From NCBI RefSeq assembly GCF_021117405.1, contig NZ_CP088251.1:620001-684000 (forward strand): 64,000 bases of DNA, in the 5' to 3' direction. The stretch is from Frateuria edaphi (lineage in GTDB: Bacteria; Pseudomonadota; Gammaproteobacteria; Xanthomonadales; Rhodanobacteraceae). A program made the translations under genes and the position numbers. The notes below the pieces were generated by a model. It was not told where the DNA came from. It did not search any database and saw only the letters and a list, made by a program, of their open reading frames with translations. This document shows positions 34,112-43,972 of the stretch, in pieces. Numbering within the stretch: position 1 is the stretch's first letter; the number at the start of each line of letters is the position of its first letter.

Positions 34112-34576
34112 TTACTTCAACAGCGAGCGCAGCATCCACGCGGTCTTTTCGTGTTCCTTCAAACGCCCCGTCAGCATGTCGGCAGTGCCTTCGTCGCCGC
34201 CGTCCTGCGCGACCTTGATGGCGCCGCGGGCGGTGTGGGCGGCGATCTCGTGGCCTTCGACGAGCTGGCCGACCATCTCCTTCCATTCCGGTACGCCCGA
34301 TTCCTCCTTGATCGAGGTGAGCTTGCCGAACTGGCTGTAGGAGCCCGGCGCGAATACGTCCAGCGTGCGGATGCGCTCGGCGATCTCGTCGGCGGCCAGC
34401 CACAACTCGTTGTACTGGGTCTCGAACATGGCGTGCAGGCTGTTGAACTGCGGGCCGGTGACATTCCAGTGGAAACTGTGGGTCTTCAGGTACAGCGAAT
34501 AGGTGTCCGCCAGCAGCTTGGAAAGCTGTTCGGCGATGGTCTGGCGATCCTGCGGGGCGATGCCGATGTTGGTCAT
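34112..34576 (-). CDS. dps: DNA-protecting ferritin-like protein Dps
   Basis: A 154-residue Dps-type protein. [20 protein letters not shown] (residues 31-50) and the following [13 protein letters not shown] hold the ferroxidase-site residues (His, Asp, Glu) shared between two subunits of the 12-mer, which oxidises and stores iron with peroxide and protects DNA. The remaining helices match the ferritin-like fold and the length is normal. GAGGAGG precedes the ATG. It is oriented away from hrpA with about 110 bases between. Confidence 0.92.
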   Translation of the reverse strand: MTNIGIAPQDRQTIAEQLSKLLADTYSLYLKTHSFHWNVTGPQFNSLHAMFETQYNELWLAADEIAERIRTLDVFAPGSYSQFGKLTSIKEESGVPEWKEMVGQLVEGHEIAAHTARGAIKVAQDGGDEGTADMLTGRLKEHEKTAWMLRSLLK

Positions 34577-34672
34577 GGAAATCCCTCCTCGTGAGTGGGT
34601 ACGGGATCCACGGTACCGACTGGCGAGCGCGCCGTGAAATGAATCGTTCCGATGAGGGCCATAGCCTGCGGC

Positions 34673-34678
34673 TATCAT
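34673..34678 (+). promoter_or_regulatory. Possible -10 element of hrpA
   Basis: TATCAT lies 11 bases before the ATG at 34689, so transcription would begin about 4 bases before that codon. It overlaps an upstream in-frame ATG at 34677, which would then not be transcribed. No convincing -35 is seen. Pattern only. Confidence 0.35.
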
Positions 34679-34688
34679 GTGCGGTCCC

Positions 34689-37600
34689 ATGAACGACACG
34701 CCGCCCGCATCCTCCGACGAAGCCCGCCTGCGCGCCTTGCGCGAGGCGCTCTCGGGCGTGTCCAGTCGCGACTTTGGCCGGCTGCTGGGACGGTGGCGCG
34801 GGCTTTCGCGCCAGCCCGATGCCCGCAAGCTCGACGCACTGGCGGCCGACATCGGCGTCTCGGCGGCGCGGCGCCAGGCGCGCGCCGCGGCCAAGCCGGC
34901 GATCCGGCTGGACGAATCGCTTCCGATCACTACGCGCGCCGACGAGATCGTCGAACTGATCCGCAAGCACCAGGTCGTGGTGATCGCCGGCGAAACCGGC
35001 TCGGGCAAGACCACCCAGCTGCCCAAGCTGTGCCTGGCCGCCGGCCGCGGCGAGGCGGGCATGATCGGCTGCACCCAGCCGCGCCGCCTGGCTGCGCGCT
35101 CGGTCGCCCGCCGCGTGGCGGAGGAACTGGGTACGGCGCTGGGCGAACAGGTCGGTTTCCAGGTGCGCTTCACCGACCAGGTCTCCGAGCGCACGCTGGT
35201 CAAGTTCATGACCGACGGCATCCTGCTGGCCGAGACGCAGGGCGATCCGTGGTTGTCGTCCTACGACACGGTGATCATCGACGAGGCGCACGAGCGCAGC
35301 CTCAACATCGACTTCCTGCTCGGCTACCTCAAGCGCCTCGCCCAGAAGCGGCCGGAGCTGAAGATCATCGTCACCTCGGCGACGATCGACACCGCACGCT
35401 TCGCCCAGCATTTCAACGACGCGCCGGTGGTGTCGGTCGAGGGGCGCGCTTATCCGGTCGAGGTCCGCTGGCGCGCCGCCGACGCTCTGGGAGCGCACCC
35501 GGTGCGCGACCGCGGCCCTCACCCGCGGGACACGTCCGACCGCGTCCAGCAGGGCAGCGCCGAACACATCGGCCTGGTGCTCGACGAGATCATGGCCGAC
35601 CGCAGCCTCGGCAGCGGCCCCGGCGACGTACTGGTGTTCCTCCCCGGGGAGCGCGAGATCCGCGACGCGCACCTGCTGCTGTCGCGCCGCCAGTACCGCG
35701 AGACCGAAGTGCTGCCGCTGTATGCGCGCCTGTCGGCGGCCGACCAGGATCGCGTGTTCAAGCCCGGACCGAAGCGGCGCATCGTGCTGGCGACCAACGT
35801 GGCCGAAACCTCGTTGACCGTGCCGCGCATCCGCTACGTCGTCGACACCGGCAGCGCGCGGGTGATGCGCTATAGCCAGCGCAGCCAGCTGGAGCGGCTG
35901 CACGTCGAGCCGGTCTCGCAGGCGGCGGCCGACCAGCGCAAGGGCCGCTGCGGGCGCATCGGCCCGGGCATCTGCTATCGCCTGTACGGCGAGTCGGATT
36001 TCGAGACCCGTCCGCGCTACACCGACCCGGAACTGCTGCGCTCGTCGCTCGCCAACGTCATCCTGCGCATGCTCTCGCTGAAGCTCGGCGAGGTGGAGGA
36101 TTTTCCCTTCCTGGAAGCGCCCGATCCGCGGATGGTGGCCGACGGCTACCGGCGCCTGGCGGAGATCTCCGCCATCGACGAGCGCCGGCACCTGACCGCC
36201 ATCGGTCGCCAGCTGGCGCGACTGCCGATCGACGTGCAGCTGGCGCGCATGCTGGTCGAGGCGCAGGAACGCCATGCCCTGCGCGAGTTGCTGGTGGTGG
36301 TGGCGTTCCTGTCCATCCAGGACCCGCGCGAGCGGCCCGCCGATGCGCGGCAGCAGGCCGATGCGGCGCATGCGGCGTTTGCCGATCCCAAATCCGATTT
36401 CGTCGGCGTGCTCAACCTGTGGCGCGAGTACACGAAGGCGCACGAGGAGCTGACCCAATCGAAACTGCGCGACTGGTGCGGGCGGCATTTCCTGTCGTTC
36501 CTGCGCATGCGCGAGTGGCGCGAGCTGCACCGGCAGTTGTTGCTGGTGGTGGCGGAGCTGGGGTGGACGCTGGACGCCAGCGCAAAATCTGCTCCCTCTC
36601 CCCCCCGGGGAGAGGGTTGGGGTGAGGGGACACCCTCGCGAAAGAGCCCGGCTCAAGTCCGAGGTGCCCCAGCACGCGCTTCGCGCAGCGAGGCGCAAGG
36701 GTCGCGCCGCGCCAGGAAAGCTCCGGGCGAGCCCCAGCCCCTCACCCCAGCCCTCTCTCCGGAGGGGAACGAGGTCGAGGCGCGCCCCGAACAATACGAA
36801 GCGATCCATCGCTCATTGCTCGCCGGTCTTCCTACCCAGGTCGGCCACAAGGACGAGAAGGGCATCTACCGCTCCACCCGCGAGCGCCGGTTCCAGGTCT
36901 TCCCCGGCTCGGCGCTGGCGAAGACGCCGCCCGCCTGGCTGTTCGCCGCGCAGATCCTCGATGTCGGCGGTCGCGTCTGGGGCATGAGTTGCGCGCGCGT
37001 GGAACCGGCCTGGATCGAGCAACAGGCCGCGCACCTGGTCAAGGGCAGTTGCCGCGATGCGCACTGGTCGCGCAAGCGCGGCACGGTGGTCGCCTACGAG
37101 CAGGTCAGCCTGTTCGGGCTGACCCTGGTCGAACGCCGTCCGGTCACTTTCCAGAAGCAGGATCCGGCACTCGCCCATGCGATCTTCTTGCGCGAAGCGC
37201 TGGCACGCGGCGACCTCGATGCGCGCGCGGATTTCGTGCGAGCCAACCAGCGCGTGCTCGACCAGGCGCACGAGATCGAGGCCAAGCAGCGCCGCGAAGG
37301 CCTGCTGCGCGGCGAGGACGAGCTGGCGGCGTTCTTCGACGACAAGTTGCCGGAGGACGTTGCCAGCACGCGCGCCCTCGATGCCTGGTACAGCCGCGCG
37401 CGTCCGGCCGAGCAGGCCGCGCTGCGCTGGTCGTTGGACGAGGTGATGGCCGGCGGTGCCGGGCTCGACCCGAAGGCGTTTCCCGCCACGCTCGACCTTC
37501 CACCACAGCGCTACAAGCTCGAATACCGCTTCGTTCCCGGCGACGAGGCCGACGGCGTCACCCTGCAGCTTCCCCTGGCGATGCTCAACGCGCTGCCCGC

Positions 37601-38810
37601 CGCCCGCTGCGAATGGCTGGTGCCGGGCCTGCTGGCCGACAAGGTGGCCGAACTGATCCGCGGTCTGCCCAAGGCCCTGCGGCGCAACTTCGTGCCCGCG
37701 CCGGACTTCGCGCGCGCCTTCGTGGAAGCCGAGGCGCCGCGCGAGCAGCCGTTGGTCCCGGCACTCGCCGCTTTCCTCAAGCGCGCCACGGGCGTGGACG
37801 CGCCGCCCTCCGAATTTGCGGCGGTGGAACTGCCGCCGCACCTGAAGATGCGCTATCGCCTGCACGACGAGCGCGGCAGGACGCTGGCCACCGGCCGCGA
37901 CCTCGCCGCATTGCGCGCGCAATGGGAAACCCAGGCCCGCGAAGCCTTCTCGCGCAAGACCGACGTCGAGCTGACGCGCGAGGACGTCACCCGCTGGGAC
38001 TTCGAGGAGATTCCCGCGCAGGTGCGCTCCGAGGGCGGCCTGAGCGCCTTCCCGGCACTGGTCGACCTGGGCGAGGCGGTGGCGCTGCGCGTGTTCGAGC
38101 GCCACGACGAAGCCCGCGCGGCGCATCTGAAAGGTGTCGAGCGGCTGCTGCGCAACGCGCTGGCAAGTGACATGAAGCAGGCCCGTCGGCGCCTGCCCAT
38201 CCCCAATCCGCTGTCGCTGAAATATGCGCCCCTTGGCAGCGTGGAATCCCTACGCGAGGACCTGGTCGAGGGTGGCTTTGCCGACCTGCTGGCGACGCAC
38301 GCCTTGGACGCGCGCACGGCCGGCGACTTCGAGGCACTACGCACCGCCCTTGCACGCGAGCTGTTCGGCGCAGCCGTCGAGCGATTGAAGCTGGTCGAAC
38401 CGGCCATCGAGGCCCAGGCCGATCTCAAGCCCTGGCTGGAACCTCCGCTGATCGGCTTCGCCCGCGCCAGCTATGACGACCTGCGCGAGCAGCTCGACGC
38501 GCTGCTCGCGCCCGGCTTCGCCCGCGAACTGCCGAAGGCGCGCCTGGCGCACTACCCGCGCTACCTCAAGGCCATGCGCCTGCGCGCCGAACGGCTGCGC
38601 CAGGACCCGGCCAAGGACCAGCAGCGCATGCTCCAGGTGCTGCCGTACTGGCGCGAGTACCTCCGGCACCACGCCGGCGGCGCGGCAGACCTCGACGAAC
38701 TGCGCTGGTTGATCGAGGAATGGCGCGTCTCGTTGTTCGCGCAGGAACTGAAGACCGCCGAACCGGTGTCGGCCAAGCGCCTCGCGAGGGCGCTGGAGGC
38801 CCTGGGGTGA
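34689..38810 (+). CDS. hrpA: ATP-dependent RNA helicase HrpA with an in-frame repeat insertion
   Basis: A 1373-residue DEAH-box helicase. Motifs: [13 protein letters not shown] near residue 100, DEAHERS near 197, [22 protein letters not shown] and QRKGRCGR; C-terminal DUF3418-type region ends [19 protein letters not shown]. coli HrpA is about 1300 residues; the surplus here is largely an insert near residues 633-695, between the GWTLD and [14 protein letters not shown] segments, that reads [11 protein letters not shown]...LTPALSPEG and is an intergenic repeat. HrpA resolves stalled or collided ribosomes. The ATG at 34689 is preferred to one at 34677. Confidence 0.92.
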   Translation: MNDTPPASSDEARLRALREALSGVSSRDFGRLLGRWRGLSRQPDARKLDALAADIGVSAARRQARAAAKPAIRLDESLPITTRADEIVELIRKHQVVVIAGETGSGKTTQLPKLCLAAGRGEAGMIGCTQPRRLAARSVARRVAEELGTALGEQVGFQVRFTDQVSERTLVKFMTDGILLAETQGDPWLSSYDTVIIDEAHERSLNIDFLLGYLKRLAQKRPELKIIVTSATIDTARFAQHFNDAPVVSVEGRAYPVEVRWRAADALGAHPVRDRGPHPRDTSDRVQQGSAEHIGLVLDEIMADRSLGSGPGDVLVFLPGEREIRDAHLLLSRRQYRETEVLPLYARLSAADQDRVFKPGPKRRIVLATNVAETSLTVPRIRYVVDTGSARVMRYSQRSQLERLHVEPVSQAAADQRKGRCGRIGPGICYRLYGESDFETRPRYTDPELLRSSLANVILRMLSLKLGEVEDFPFLEAPDPRMVADGYRRLAEISAIDERRHLTAIGRQLARLPIDVQLARMLVEAQERHALRELLVVVAFLSIQDPRERPADARQQADAAHAAFADPKSDFVGVLNLWREYTKAHEELTQSKLRDWCGRHFLSFLRMREWRELHRQLLLVVAELGWTLDASAKSAPSPPRGEGWGEGTPSRKSPAQVRGAPARASRSEAQGSRRARKAPGEPQPLTPALSPEGNEVEARPEQYEAIHRSLLAGLPTQVGHKDEKGIYRSTRERRFQVFPGSALAKTPPAWLFAAQILDVGGRVWGMSCARVEPAWIEQQAAHLVKGSCRDAHWSRKRGTVVAYEQVSLFGLTLVERRPVTFQKQDPALAHAIFLREALARGDLDARADFVRANQRVLDQAHEIEAKQRREGLLRGEDELAAFFDDKLPEDVASTRALDAWYSRARPAEQAALRWSLDEVMAGGAGLDPKAFPATLDLPPQRYKLEYRFVPGDEADGVTLQLPLAMLNALPAARCEWLVPGLLADKVAELIRGLPKALRRNFVPAPDFARAFVEAEAPREQPLVPALAAFLKRATGVDAPPSEFAAVELPPHLKMRYRLHDERGRTLATGRDLAALRAQWETQAREAFSRKTDVELTREDVTRWDFEEIPAQVRSEGGLSAFPALVDLGEAVALRVFERHDEARAAHLKGVERLLRNALASDMKQARRRLPIPNPLSLKYAPLGSVESLREDLVEGGFADLLATHALDARTAGDFEALRTALARELFGAAVERLKLVEPAIEAQADLKPWLEPPLIGFARASYDDLREQLDALLAPGFARELPKARLAHYPRYLKAMRLRAERLRQDPAKDQQRMLQVLPYWREYLRHHAGGAADLDELRWLIEEWRVSLFAQELKTAEPVSAKRLARALEALG
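36596..36770. repeat. Inverted-repeat element inserted in the hrpA coding sequence
   Basis: Left arm GAGAGGGTTGGGGTGAGGGG (36610-36629) and right arm CCCCTCACCCCAGCCCTCTC (36738-36757) are complementary at 19 of 20 positions, with extended CCGGGGAGAG/CTCTCCGGAGG ends. The whole lies in the hrpA frame without a stop codon. Related copies occur in gaps near 11740, 14964 and 23812. Confidence 0.8.
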
Positions 38811-38999
38811 TCGGTCAGCCGTCGGGCTGAACGCTGCGCTCCGTTTGCCCCGCAAGCGGGAAGGGAGCGTGAGCGAGGCGTCCGGGGGCAGAATCCTTGC
38901 GTCGCCATGCGGCGCAGGGCACGCGGCGCAGGGTGTGCGCCCGGATGGGGCAGGTTGCGGGGGAACCTTCCGCCACGGCCACCGGCACGGACCTTCTTC

Positions 39000-39005
39000 T
39001 AGAAT
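39000..39005 (+). promoter_or_regulatory. Possible -10 element of relA
   Basis: TAGAAT lies 10 bases before the ATG at 39016 and overlaps the upstream in-frame ATG at 39004. A start near 39012 would make a leader of only a few bases. No -35 was recognised. Confidence 0.35.
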
Positions 39006-39015
39006 GTCCCTTCCC

Positions 39016-41130
39016 ATGTCCCAGCCCACCCATCCCGCATCCACCCGCCTGGCTCAATGGCACGCCCGCGCGGCCGCGCTGCCGCCGCTGGCGGATGCTC
39101 TGGCGACCTGCACGCCGGCGAACGAGGCCGAATGCGCGGACGTGCTGGACCTGCTCGCCATGCTCGGCTGCGATGCGCAGACACAGGCCGCCGCGGTGTG
39201 GTTCGAGCTGGCGCAGAGCGACCCGGCAGCCTGGCAGGCTCGCGCGCCGTCGCTGCCGCTGGAAGTGCAGCGGCTGGTCGAAGGCCAGCTCGCCGCGCAG
39301 AAGGTCTGGGCCCTGCACGCGCAGCGCGAGACTGGCACGCACGAGGGCCTTCGCCGGCTGCTGCTGGCAATCATCCGCGACCTTCGCGTGGTGTTCGTAC
39401 TGCTGGCCCGGCAACTGGCGAAAATGCGTGGCGCGACGGCATTGCCCGAAGCCGAGCGCATGGCGCTGGCCAGGCTCACCCGCGACATCCACGCGCCGCT
39501 CGCCAACCGGCTCGGCATCTGGCAATTGAAGTGGGAGCTGGAGGACCTCGCGTTCCGCTACCTGCAGCCGGACACCTACAAGCGCATCGCGCGCCTGCTG
39601 GACGAGCGCCGCGCCGACCGCGAGGCGTTCATCGCTCAGGTGCTCGCCGAGCTCGGCGCCGCCCTGGAAACGGCCGGCATCAAGGCCGACCTCGCCGGCC
39701 GCCCCAAGCACATCTATTCCATCTGGAAGAAGATGCACCGCAAGGGACTGGAGTTCTCCGACCTGTACGACATCCGCGCGGTGCGCATCCTGGTCGACAG
39801 CGTGGCCGACTGCTACGGCGCGCTGGGCGTAGTGCACGCGCAGTGGCAGCACCTGCCGCGGGAGTTCGACGATTACCTCGCCCGCCCCAAGGGCAACGGC
39901 TACCGCTCGCTGCACACCGCGGTGATCGGTCCGCAGGGCAAGACGCTGGAAGTGCAGATCCGCACCCATGCCATGCACCGCGACAACGAACTGGGCGTCG
40001 CGGCGCACTGGCGCTACAAGGAGGGCGGCGGCGCCGATGCCGAGTTCGAGGCGAAGATCGCCTGGATGCGCAAGCTGCTCGAACCGCGCGCGGACGAGGA
40101 GGTAGCCGCAGAGCTGCGCACCGAGTTGCTGGAAGACCGCGTCTACCTGCTCACACCCAAGGGCGAGGTGTTCGACCTGCCACACGGCGCCACCGTGCTC
40201 GACTTCGCCTATTACGTGCACACCGAGGTCGGCCATCGCTGTCGTGGCGCCAAGGTCAACGGGCGCATCGTGCCGCTCACGCACCAGCCGCGCAGTGGCG
40301 ACCGCGTGGAAATCGTCACCGCGAAGAACGCCGAACCGAGCCGCGACTGGCTCTCGCCGCACCATGGCTACCTCAACACCAGCCGTGCGCGCGAGAAGGC
40401 GCGGTCCTGGTTCCACCGCATCGCGTTCGACGCCAACCTTGCCGCCGGTCGCGCGCTGCTCGAACGCGAGCTCAGGCGGCTCGCGCTGCCCAACGCCGAC
40501 CTGTCGAAACTGCCCGCCCATTTCCACCTGAAGACGCACGAGGAACTGCTGGTCGCGCTCGCGCTTGGCGAGGTCAGCGCTGGCCAGATCGCGCGCGTGC
40601 TGCAGGAAGCGGCACACCCGGTCGAACCCGCGCCGCCGCCGGCGCAGCCGGTCGCGCGCCACGTCACGCCCGACCATGGCGCGCTTCGCATCGAGGGCGT
40701 GGGCAACCTGCTCACCGTGCTGGCGCGCTGCTGCCAGCCGCTGCCGGGCGATCCGGTGCGCGGCTTCATCACCAAGGGCCGCGGCGTATCGGTACACCGC
40801 GCCGACTGCGCCAGCCTGGCGCGGCTGGCGCGACGCGATCCGGACCGCGTGATCGACGTCGAGTGGGGTCGCGCCACGGCGCAGTCCTACCAGGTCGACG
40901 TCGAGCTGCACGGCTTCGACCGCAAGGGCCTGCAGAAGGACGTGATGAACCTGATCAGCAACGTCGGCACGCCGATCGTGGCGTCCTCCAGCCGGCTGGA
41001 AAGCCGCACTGGCGAGGTGGAGATGCGCTTCACCCTGCGCGTGCGCGATTTCGGGCAGCTCTCGTCCCTGCTCGGCAAGCTGGTGGCGCTGCCCAACGTC
41101 GTGGAGGCGCGGCGCGTCAGCGCAAGCTGA
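39016..41130 (+). CDS. relA: GTP pyrophosphokinase RelA
   Basis: A 704-residue RelA/SpoT-family enzyme that makes (p)ppGpp from GTP or GDP and ATP. The N-terminal hydrolase region lacks the His-Asp motif of SpoT (it reads GLRRLLLAIIRDLRVVFVLL), as in RelA. Synthetase motifs are AGRPKHIYSIWKKMHRKGLE, RPKGNGYRSLHTAV and LEVQIRTHAMH. A TGS domain (VYLLTPKGEVFDLPHGATV), a Cys-rich segment (LARCCQPLPGD) and a C-terminal ACT domain follow. It is expected to bind stalled ribosomes. ATG 39016 or 39004 are both possible. Confidence 0.9.
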   Translation: MSQPTHPASTRLAQWHARAAALPPLADALATCTPANEAECADVLDLLAMLGCDAQTQAAAVWFELAQSDPAAWQARAPSLPLEVQRLVEGQLAAQKVWALHAQRETGTHEGLRRLLLAIIRDLRVVFVLLARQLAKMRGATALPEAERMALARLTRDIHAPLANRLGIWQLKWELEDLAFRYLQPDTYKRIARLLDERRADREAFIAQVLAELGAALETAGIKADLAGRPKHIYSIWKKMHRKGLEFSDLYDIRAVRILVDSVADCYGALGVVHAQWQHLPREFDDYLARPKGNGYRSLHTAVIGPQGKTLEVQIRTHAMHRDNELGVAAHWRYKEGGGADAEFEAKIAWMRKLLEPRADEEVAAELRTELLEDRVYLLTPKGEVFDLPHGATVLDFAYYVHTEVGHRCRGAKVNGRIVPLTHQPRSGDRVEIVTAKNAEPSRDWLSPHHGYLNTSRAREKARSWFHRIAFDANLAAGRALLERELRRLALPNADLSKLPAHFHLKTHEELLVALALGEVSAGQIARVLQEAAHPVEPAPPPAQPVARHVTPDHGALRIEGVGNLLTVLARCCQPLPGDPVRGFITKGRGVSVHRADCASLARLARRDPDRVIDVEWGRATAQSYQVDVELHGFDRKGLQKDVMNLISNVGTPIVASSSRLESRTGEVEMRFTLRVRDFGQLSSLLGKLVALPNVVEARRVSAS

Positions 41131-41205
41131 ATGCACCAGTTTCACCGGCGGGCGCGTGAAGTGGGCGATGCTAAGCTGGATCCGTTGCCAGGACAGCTTT
41201 GGACC

Positions 41206-42954
41206 ATGAGCGGACGCAGAGACCAAGACAGCCGGGACGGACGCGCCGAACCCACGCTGGGCGACCTGGGCGACCTGGACGCACCGCGCCCGCGCGCGGA
41301 CGATCCGGACGACCGCTTGCCGCCGATCGCCTTCCATACGCCGCGGCGCCCGCCACCCGCGCGCCGTCGGCGCCTGCGCCTGCGCAGCTGGCACCTGGTC
41401 GCGCTGGTGGTCGTGTTGCTGCTCGGCGCGGGCGTCTGGGCGCTGCGCGAATACCAGAACAGCCTGCGCGACATGGTCCCGCGCACGGAACTGAATGACG
41501 TCCTGAGCCGTGCCGACAAGGCGTTGCAGGACGGCCACCTGGACGGCACCGACGGCATAAGTGCGCGCGAGCTCTACCAGGGCGCCCGCGCACTCGAACC
41601 GGACAACGACCGCGCCCGCGACGGCCTGCACCAGGTCGGCATGGCCGAACTCTCGCGCGCCGACACCGCCTTCCGCGCCGGTCGCCTTGACGAGGCGCAG
41701 CAGGAACTCACCGTCGCCCGCGAACTGCTCGGCGGCGGCAGTGACGTCGACCGGCTCGACGGGATGATCCGGCAGGCGCGTGGCGCCGCGCAGCCGGCCG
41801 ACGACCTGGTCGAACGCGCGCAGCAGGCGCTCAACGCAGGCAAGCTCACCGGCCAGGACGGCGCCGGCGCGCTCTACCAGCAGATGCTTGCCGCCGATCG
41901 CGACAACGCGGTGGCCCAGCACGGCCTGGATCAGGTCGGCAGCGGCCTTGCCGCACAGGCGCGCGCCGCGCTCGCCCATGGCGATGCGACCACCGCTGCC
42001 ACCATCATCGACCAGCTGACCGCGCTGCTTCCCAGCTACGGCGACCTGCCCGCGTTGCGCGCCGCGCTCGCGCAGGCGCAGCACCAGGACGACGGCGCCC
42101 TGCTCGACGCCATTTCGCAGGGCCAGCAGGCCTTGCGCGACGGCCGTATCGCGGGCGAGGGCGACGAGACCGCGCTGGCGCACTTCCAGGCCGCGCTCAA
42201 GCTCGATCCCGGCAATGTGCAGGCCCGCGCAGGCCTGGGCCAGGTCGCCCAGGCACTGGTGGTACAGGCCAACGCGGCGCTCGATGCCGACGACACCGAC
42301 CAGGCCTCCCGCCTGCTCGACCAGGCCGAGGCGCTGGCGCCCAAGTCCGCCGATCTCGCCGCCGCGCGGGCGCGGCTGAACACCAAGGCCGCGCGAGCCA
42401 CGCCGCCTGCCACGCAGCCCGCAGCCACGCCGCCGGCGCCAACCGCCGCCAAGCCGGCGCAACCTGCGCCCGAAGCCGAACCGCCGCCCCCCCCGCCGCC
42501 GGAACTGACCGCCGACCAGATCGAACAGGTGGCCGAACTGGTGCGCCGGGCACGCACCGCCGCCACGCAGGGCCTGATCATGCTGCCGCCGGGCGAGAGC
42601 GCGTACGACCTCTACCGCAACGCGCTGGCCATCGACGGCAACAACCAGGCCGCGCTGCAGGGGCTGGAAGACCTGCCCAACCTGGTCGTGCAACTGTTCA
42701 ACCAGGCCCTCGCCAGCAGCGACCTGGACAAGGCCGGCGAATTGCTCGGCGCGCTTGGCGACCTCTCGCCCGGCGACTCCAACGAAAGCGTGTTGCGCGA
42801 GCGGCTGGTAGACGCCTGGCTGGACCAGGCCGAGCAGCAGCTCGACCGCGGCGACCGCGCCAACGCGGCGCAGTCGATCGAGCAGGCACGCCGGCTCGCG
42901 CCGTACCTGCCGCGCGTGAGCGAACTGTCGCGGCGCCTGCAATCCGGCCACTGA
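41206..42954 (+). CDS. Single-span membrane protein with TPR-like helical repeats
   Basis: A 582-residue protein. A basic, Pro/Arg-rich cytosolic head (about 1-65) leads to one membrane helix (LVALVVVLLLGAGVWAL, about 67-83), then a long periplasmic region of repeated helix pairs such as ALAHFQAALKLDPGNVQARA and LYRNALAIDGNNQAALQGLE, a TPR-like pattern, with a Pro/Ala-rich linker (TPPATQPAATPPAPT) before the last block. TPR proteins usually scaffold other proteins; the partner is unknown. It starts 76 bases after relA and ends 11 bases before the next gene. Confidence 0.75.
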   Translation: MSGRRDQDSRDGRAEPTLGDLGDLDAPRPRADDPDDRLPPIAFHTPRRPPPARRRRLRLRSWHLVALVVVLLLGAGVWALREYQNSLRDMVPRTELNDVLSRADKALQDGHLDGTDGISARELYQGARALEPDNDRARDGLHQVGMAELSRADTAFRAGRLDEAQQELTVARELLGGGSDVDRLDGMIRQARGAAQPADDLVERAQQALNAGKLTGQDGAGALYQQMLAADRDNAVAQHGLDQVGSGLAAQARAALAHGDATTAATIIDQLTALLPSYGDLPALRAALAQAQHQDDGALLDAISQGQQALRDGRIAGEGDETALAHFQAALKLDPGNVQARAGLGQVAQALVVQANAALDADDTDQASRLLDQAEALAPKSADLAAARARLNTKAARATPPATQPAATPPAPTAAKPAQPAPEAEPPPPPPPELTADQIEQVAELVRRARTAATQGLIMLPPGESAYDLYRNALAIDGNNQAALQGLEDLPNLVVQLFNQALASSDLDKAGELLGALGDLSPGDSNESVLRERLVDAWLDQAEQQLDRGDRANAAQSIEQARRLAPYLPRVSELSRRLQSGH

Positions 42955-42965
42955 CCGGGGATCGC

Positions 42966-43796
42966 ATGACCGTCGTGGTGTTCGGGGCCAGCGGCCAGAT
43001 CGGCCATTTCCTATTGCCGCGCCTGCGCGCGCGCGGCGAGCCGGTGATCGCGGTGAGCCGCGAGCCGCATGCCGACAGCGAGGGCGTGCGCTGGGTGCGC
43101 GGTGGCCTGCCCGATGCGGTGCCCACGCTGTCGCCTGTGTCCGCCATCGTCAGTTACGGACCGCTGCAGCCGTTCGCCCGCTGGCTCGCCGCGGCAGCGT
43201 CAACCGGTTCGCCGTGCGTCGTGGCCACCAGTTCGATGAGCGCGCAGAGCAAGGCCGCTTCCGAGGTGCCGGCCGAGCGCGAGATCGCGCGGCAACTGCA
43301 GCAGGGTGAAGCGGAACTGGTGGCCGCCTGCGAAGTGCTGGGCTGCGCCTGGACCGTATTGCGGCCGACACTGATCTACGGCGCTGGCCGCGACAAGAGC
43401 CTGACCCCGCTCGCGCGCCGGGCGATGCGCACCCGTGCGTTTCCGCGCCCCATCGGTGGCGGCCTGCGCCAGCCGGTCCACGCCGACGACATCGCGCTGG
43501 CCACGCTGGCCGCGATCGATCGACCCGCCAACCGCGTGCTGATGCTCGGCGGTGGCGAGCGGCTGACCGCGGGCGACATGTTTGCCCGCGTCCAGCGCAG
43601 CCTGCCGATGGCAACCTTGCCGTTGCCGGTCCCGACCTGGCTGCTGCGCCTGGTCCGCCATGCAGTGCCGCGGTTGCGCGGTCCGCTGGCGCGACTGGAT
43701 GCCGATCTGGTCGCCGACAACAGCGAGCTGGAACGCCTGCTCGACGTGCATCCGCGACCGTTCCGGCCGGATGCGCGGTGTTGGGAGCCGGGCTGA
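42966..43796 (+). CDS. NAD-dependent epimerase/dehydratase-family protein
   Basis: A 276-residue Rossmann protein. VVVFGASGQIGHFLLPRLRA is the dinucleotide loop (GxxGxxG type). VATSSMSAQSK holds the Ser/Thr motif near residue 90, but the usual Tyr-x-x-x-Lys is not obvious. WTVLRPTLIYGAGRD and QPVHADDIALA match the atypical SDR substrate-pocket segments. Its substrate is not known, though such proteins often act on nucleotide sugars or quinone-like ligands. It is 11 bases downstream of the TPR gene, so probably cotranscribed. Confidence 0.8.
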   Translation: MTVVVFGASGQIGHFLLPRLRARGEPVIAVSREPHADSEGVRWVRGGLPDAVPTLSPVSAIVSYGPLQPFARWLAAAASTGSPCVVATSSMSAQSKAASEVPAEREIARQLQQGEAELVAACEVLGCAWTVLRPTLIYGAGRDKSLTPLARRAMRTRAFPRPIGGGLRQPVHADDIALATLAAIDRPANRVLMLGGGERLTAGDMFARVQRSLPMATLPLPVPTWLLRLVRHAVPRLRGPLARLDADLVADNSELERLLDVHPRPFRPDARCWEPG

Positions 43797-43972
43797 CCCT
43801 TTTTGCGCGGGCGGGCGGGAAACGCACCACCCGGTTTGCCCGCCCCGTGCCATCCGTACGCCCGCGCCACGCCACATCCCGCCGCCCACGTTCAGATGCG
43901 CGCCGGGTGGCACGCCCTATCATCGGAGCCCACCTTGGATCCAGGTTCCCAACCTTGGCACTGATCTCTCGC

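Noticed and set aside
38815-42951. A very long open frame antisense to relA and the TPR gene, and similar long antisense frames opposite fumarase, lysA, tamB, mrcB and the molybdoenzyme gene
   Set aside because: They overlap well-recognised genes, have Arg/Gly/His-rich composition typical of GC-driven shadows and no family features.
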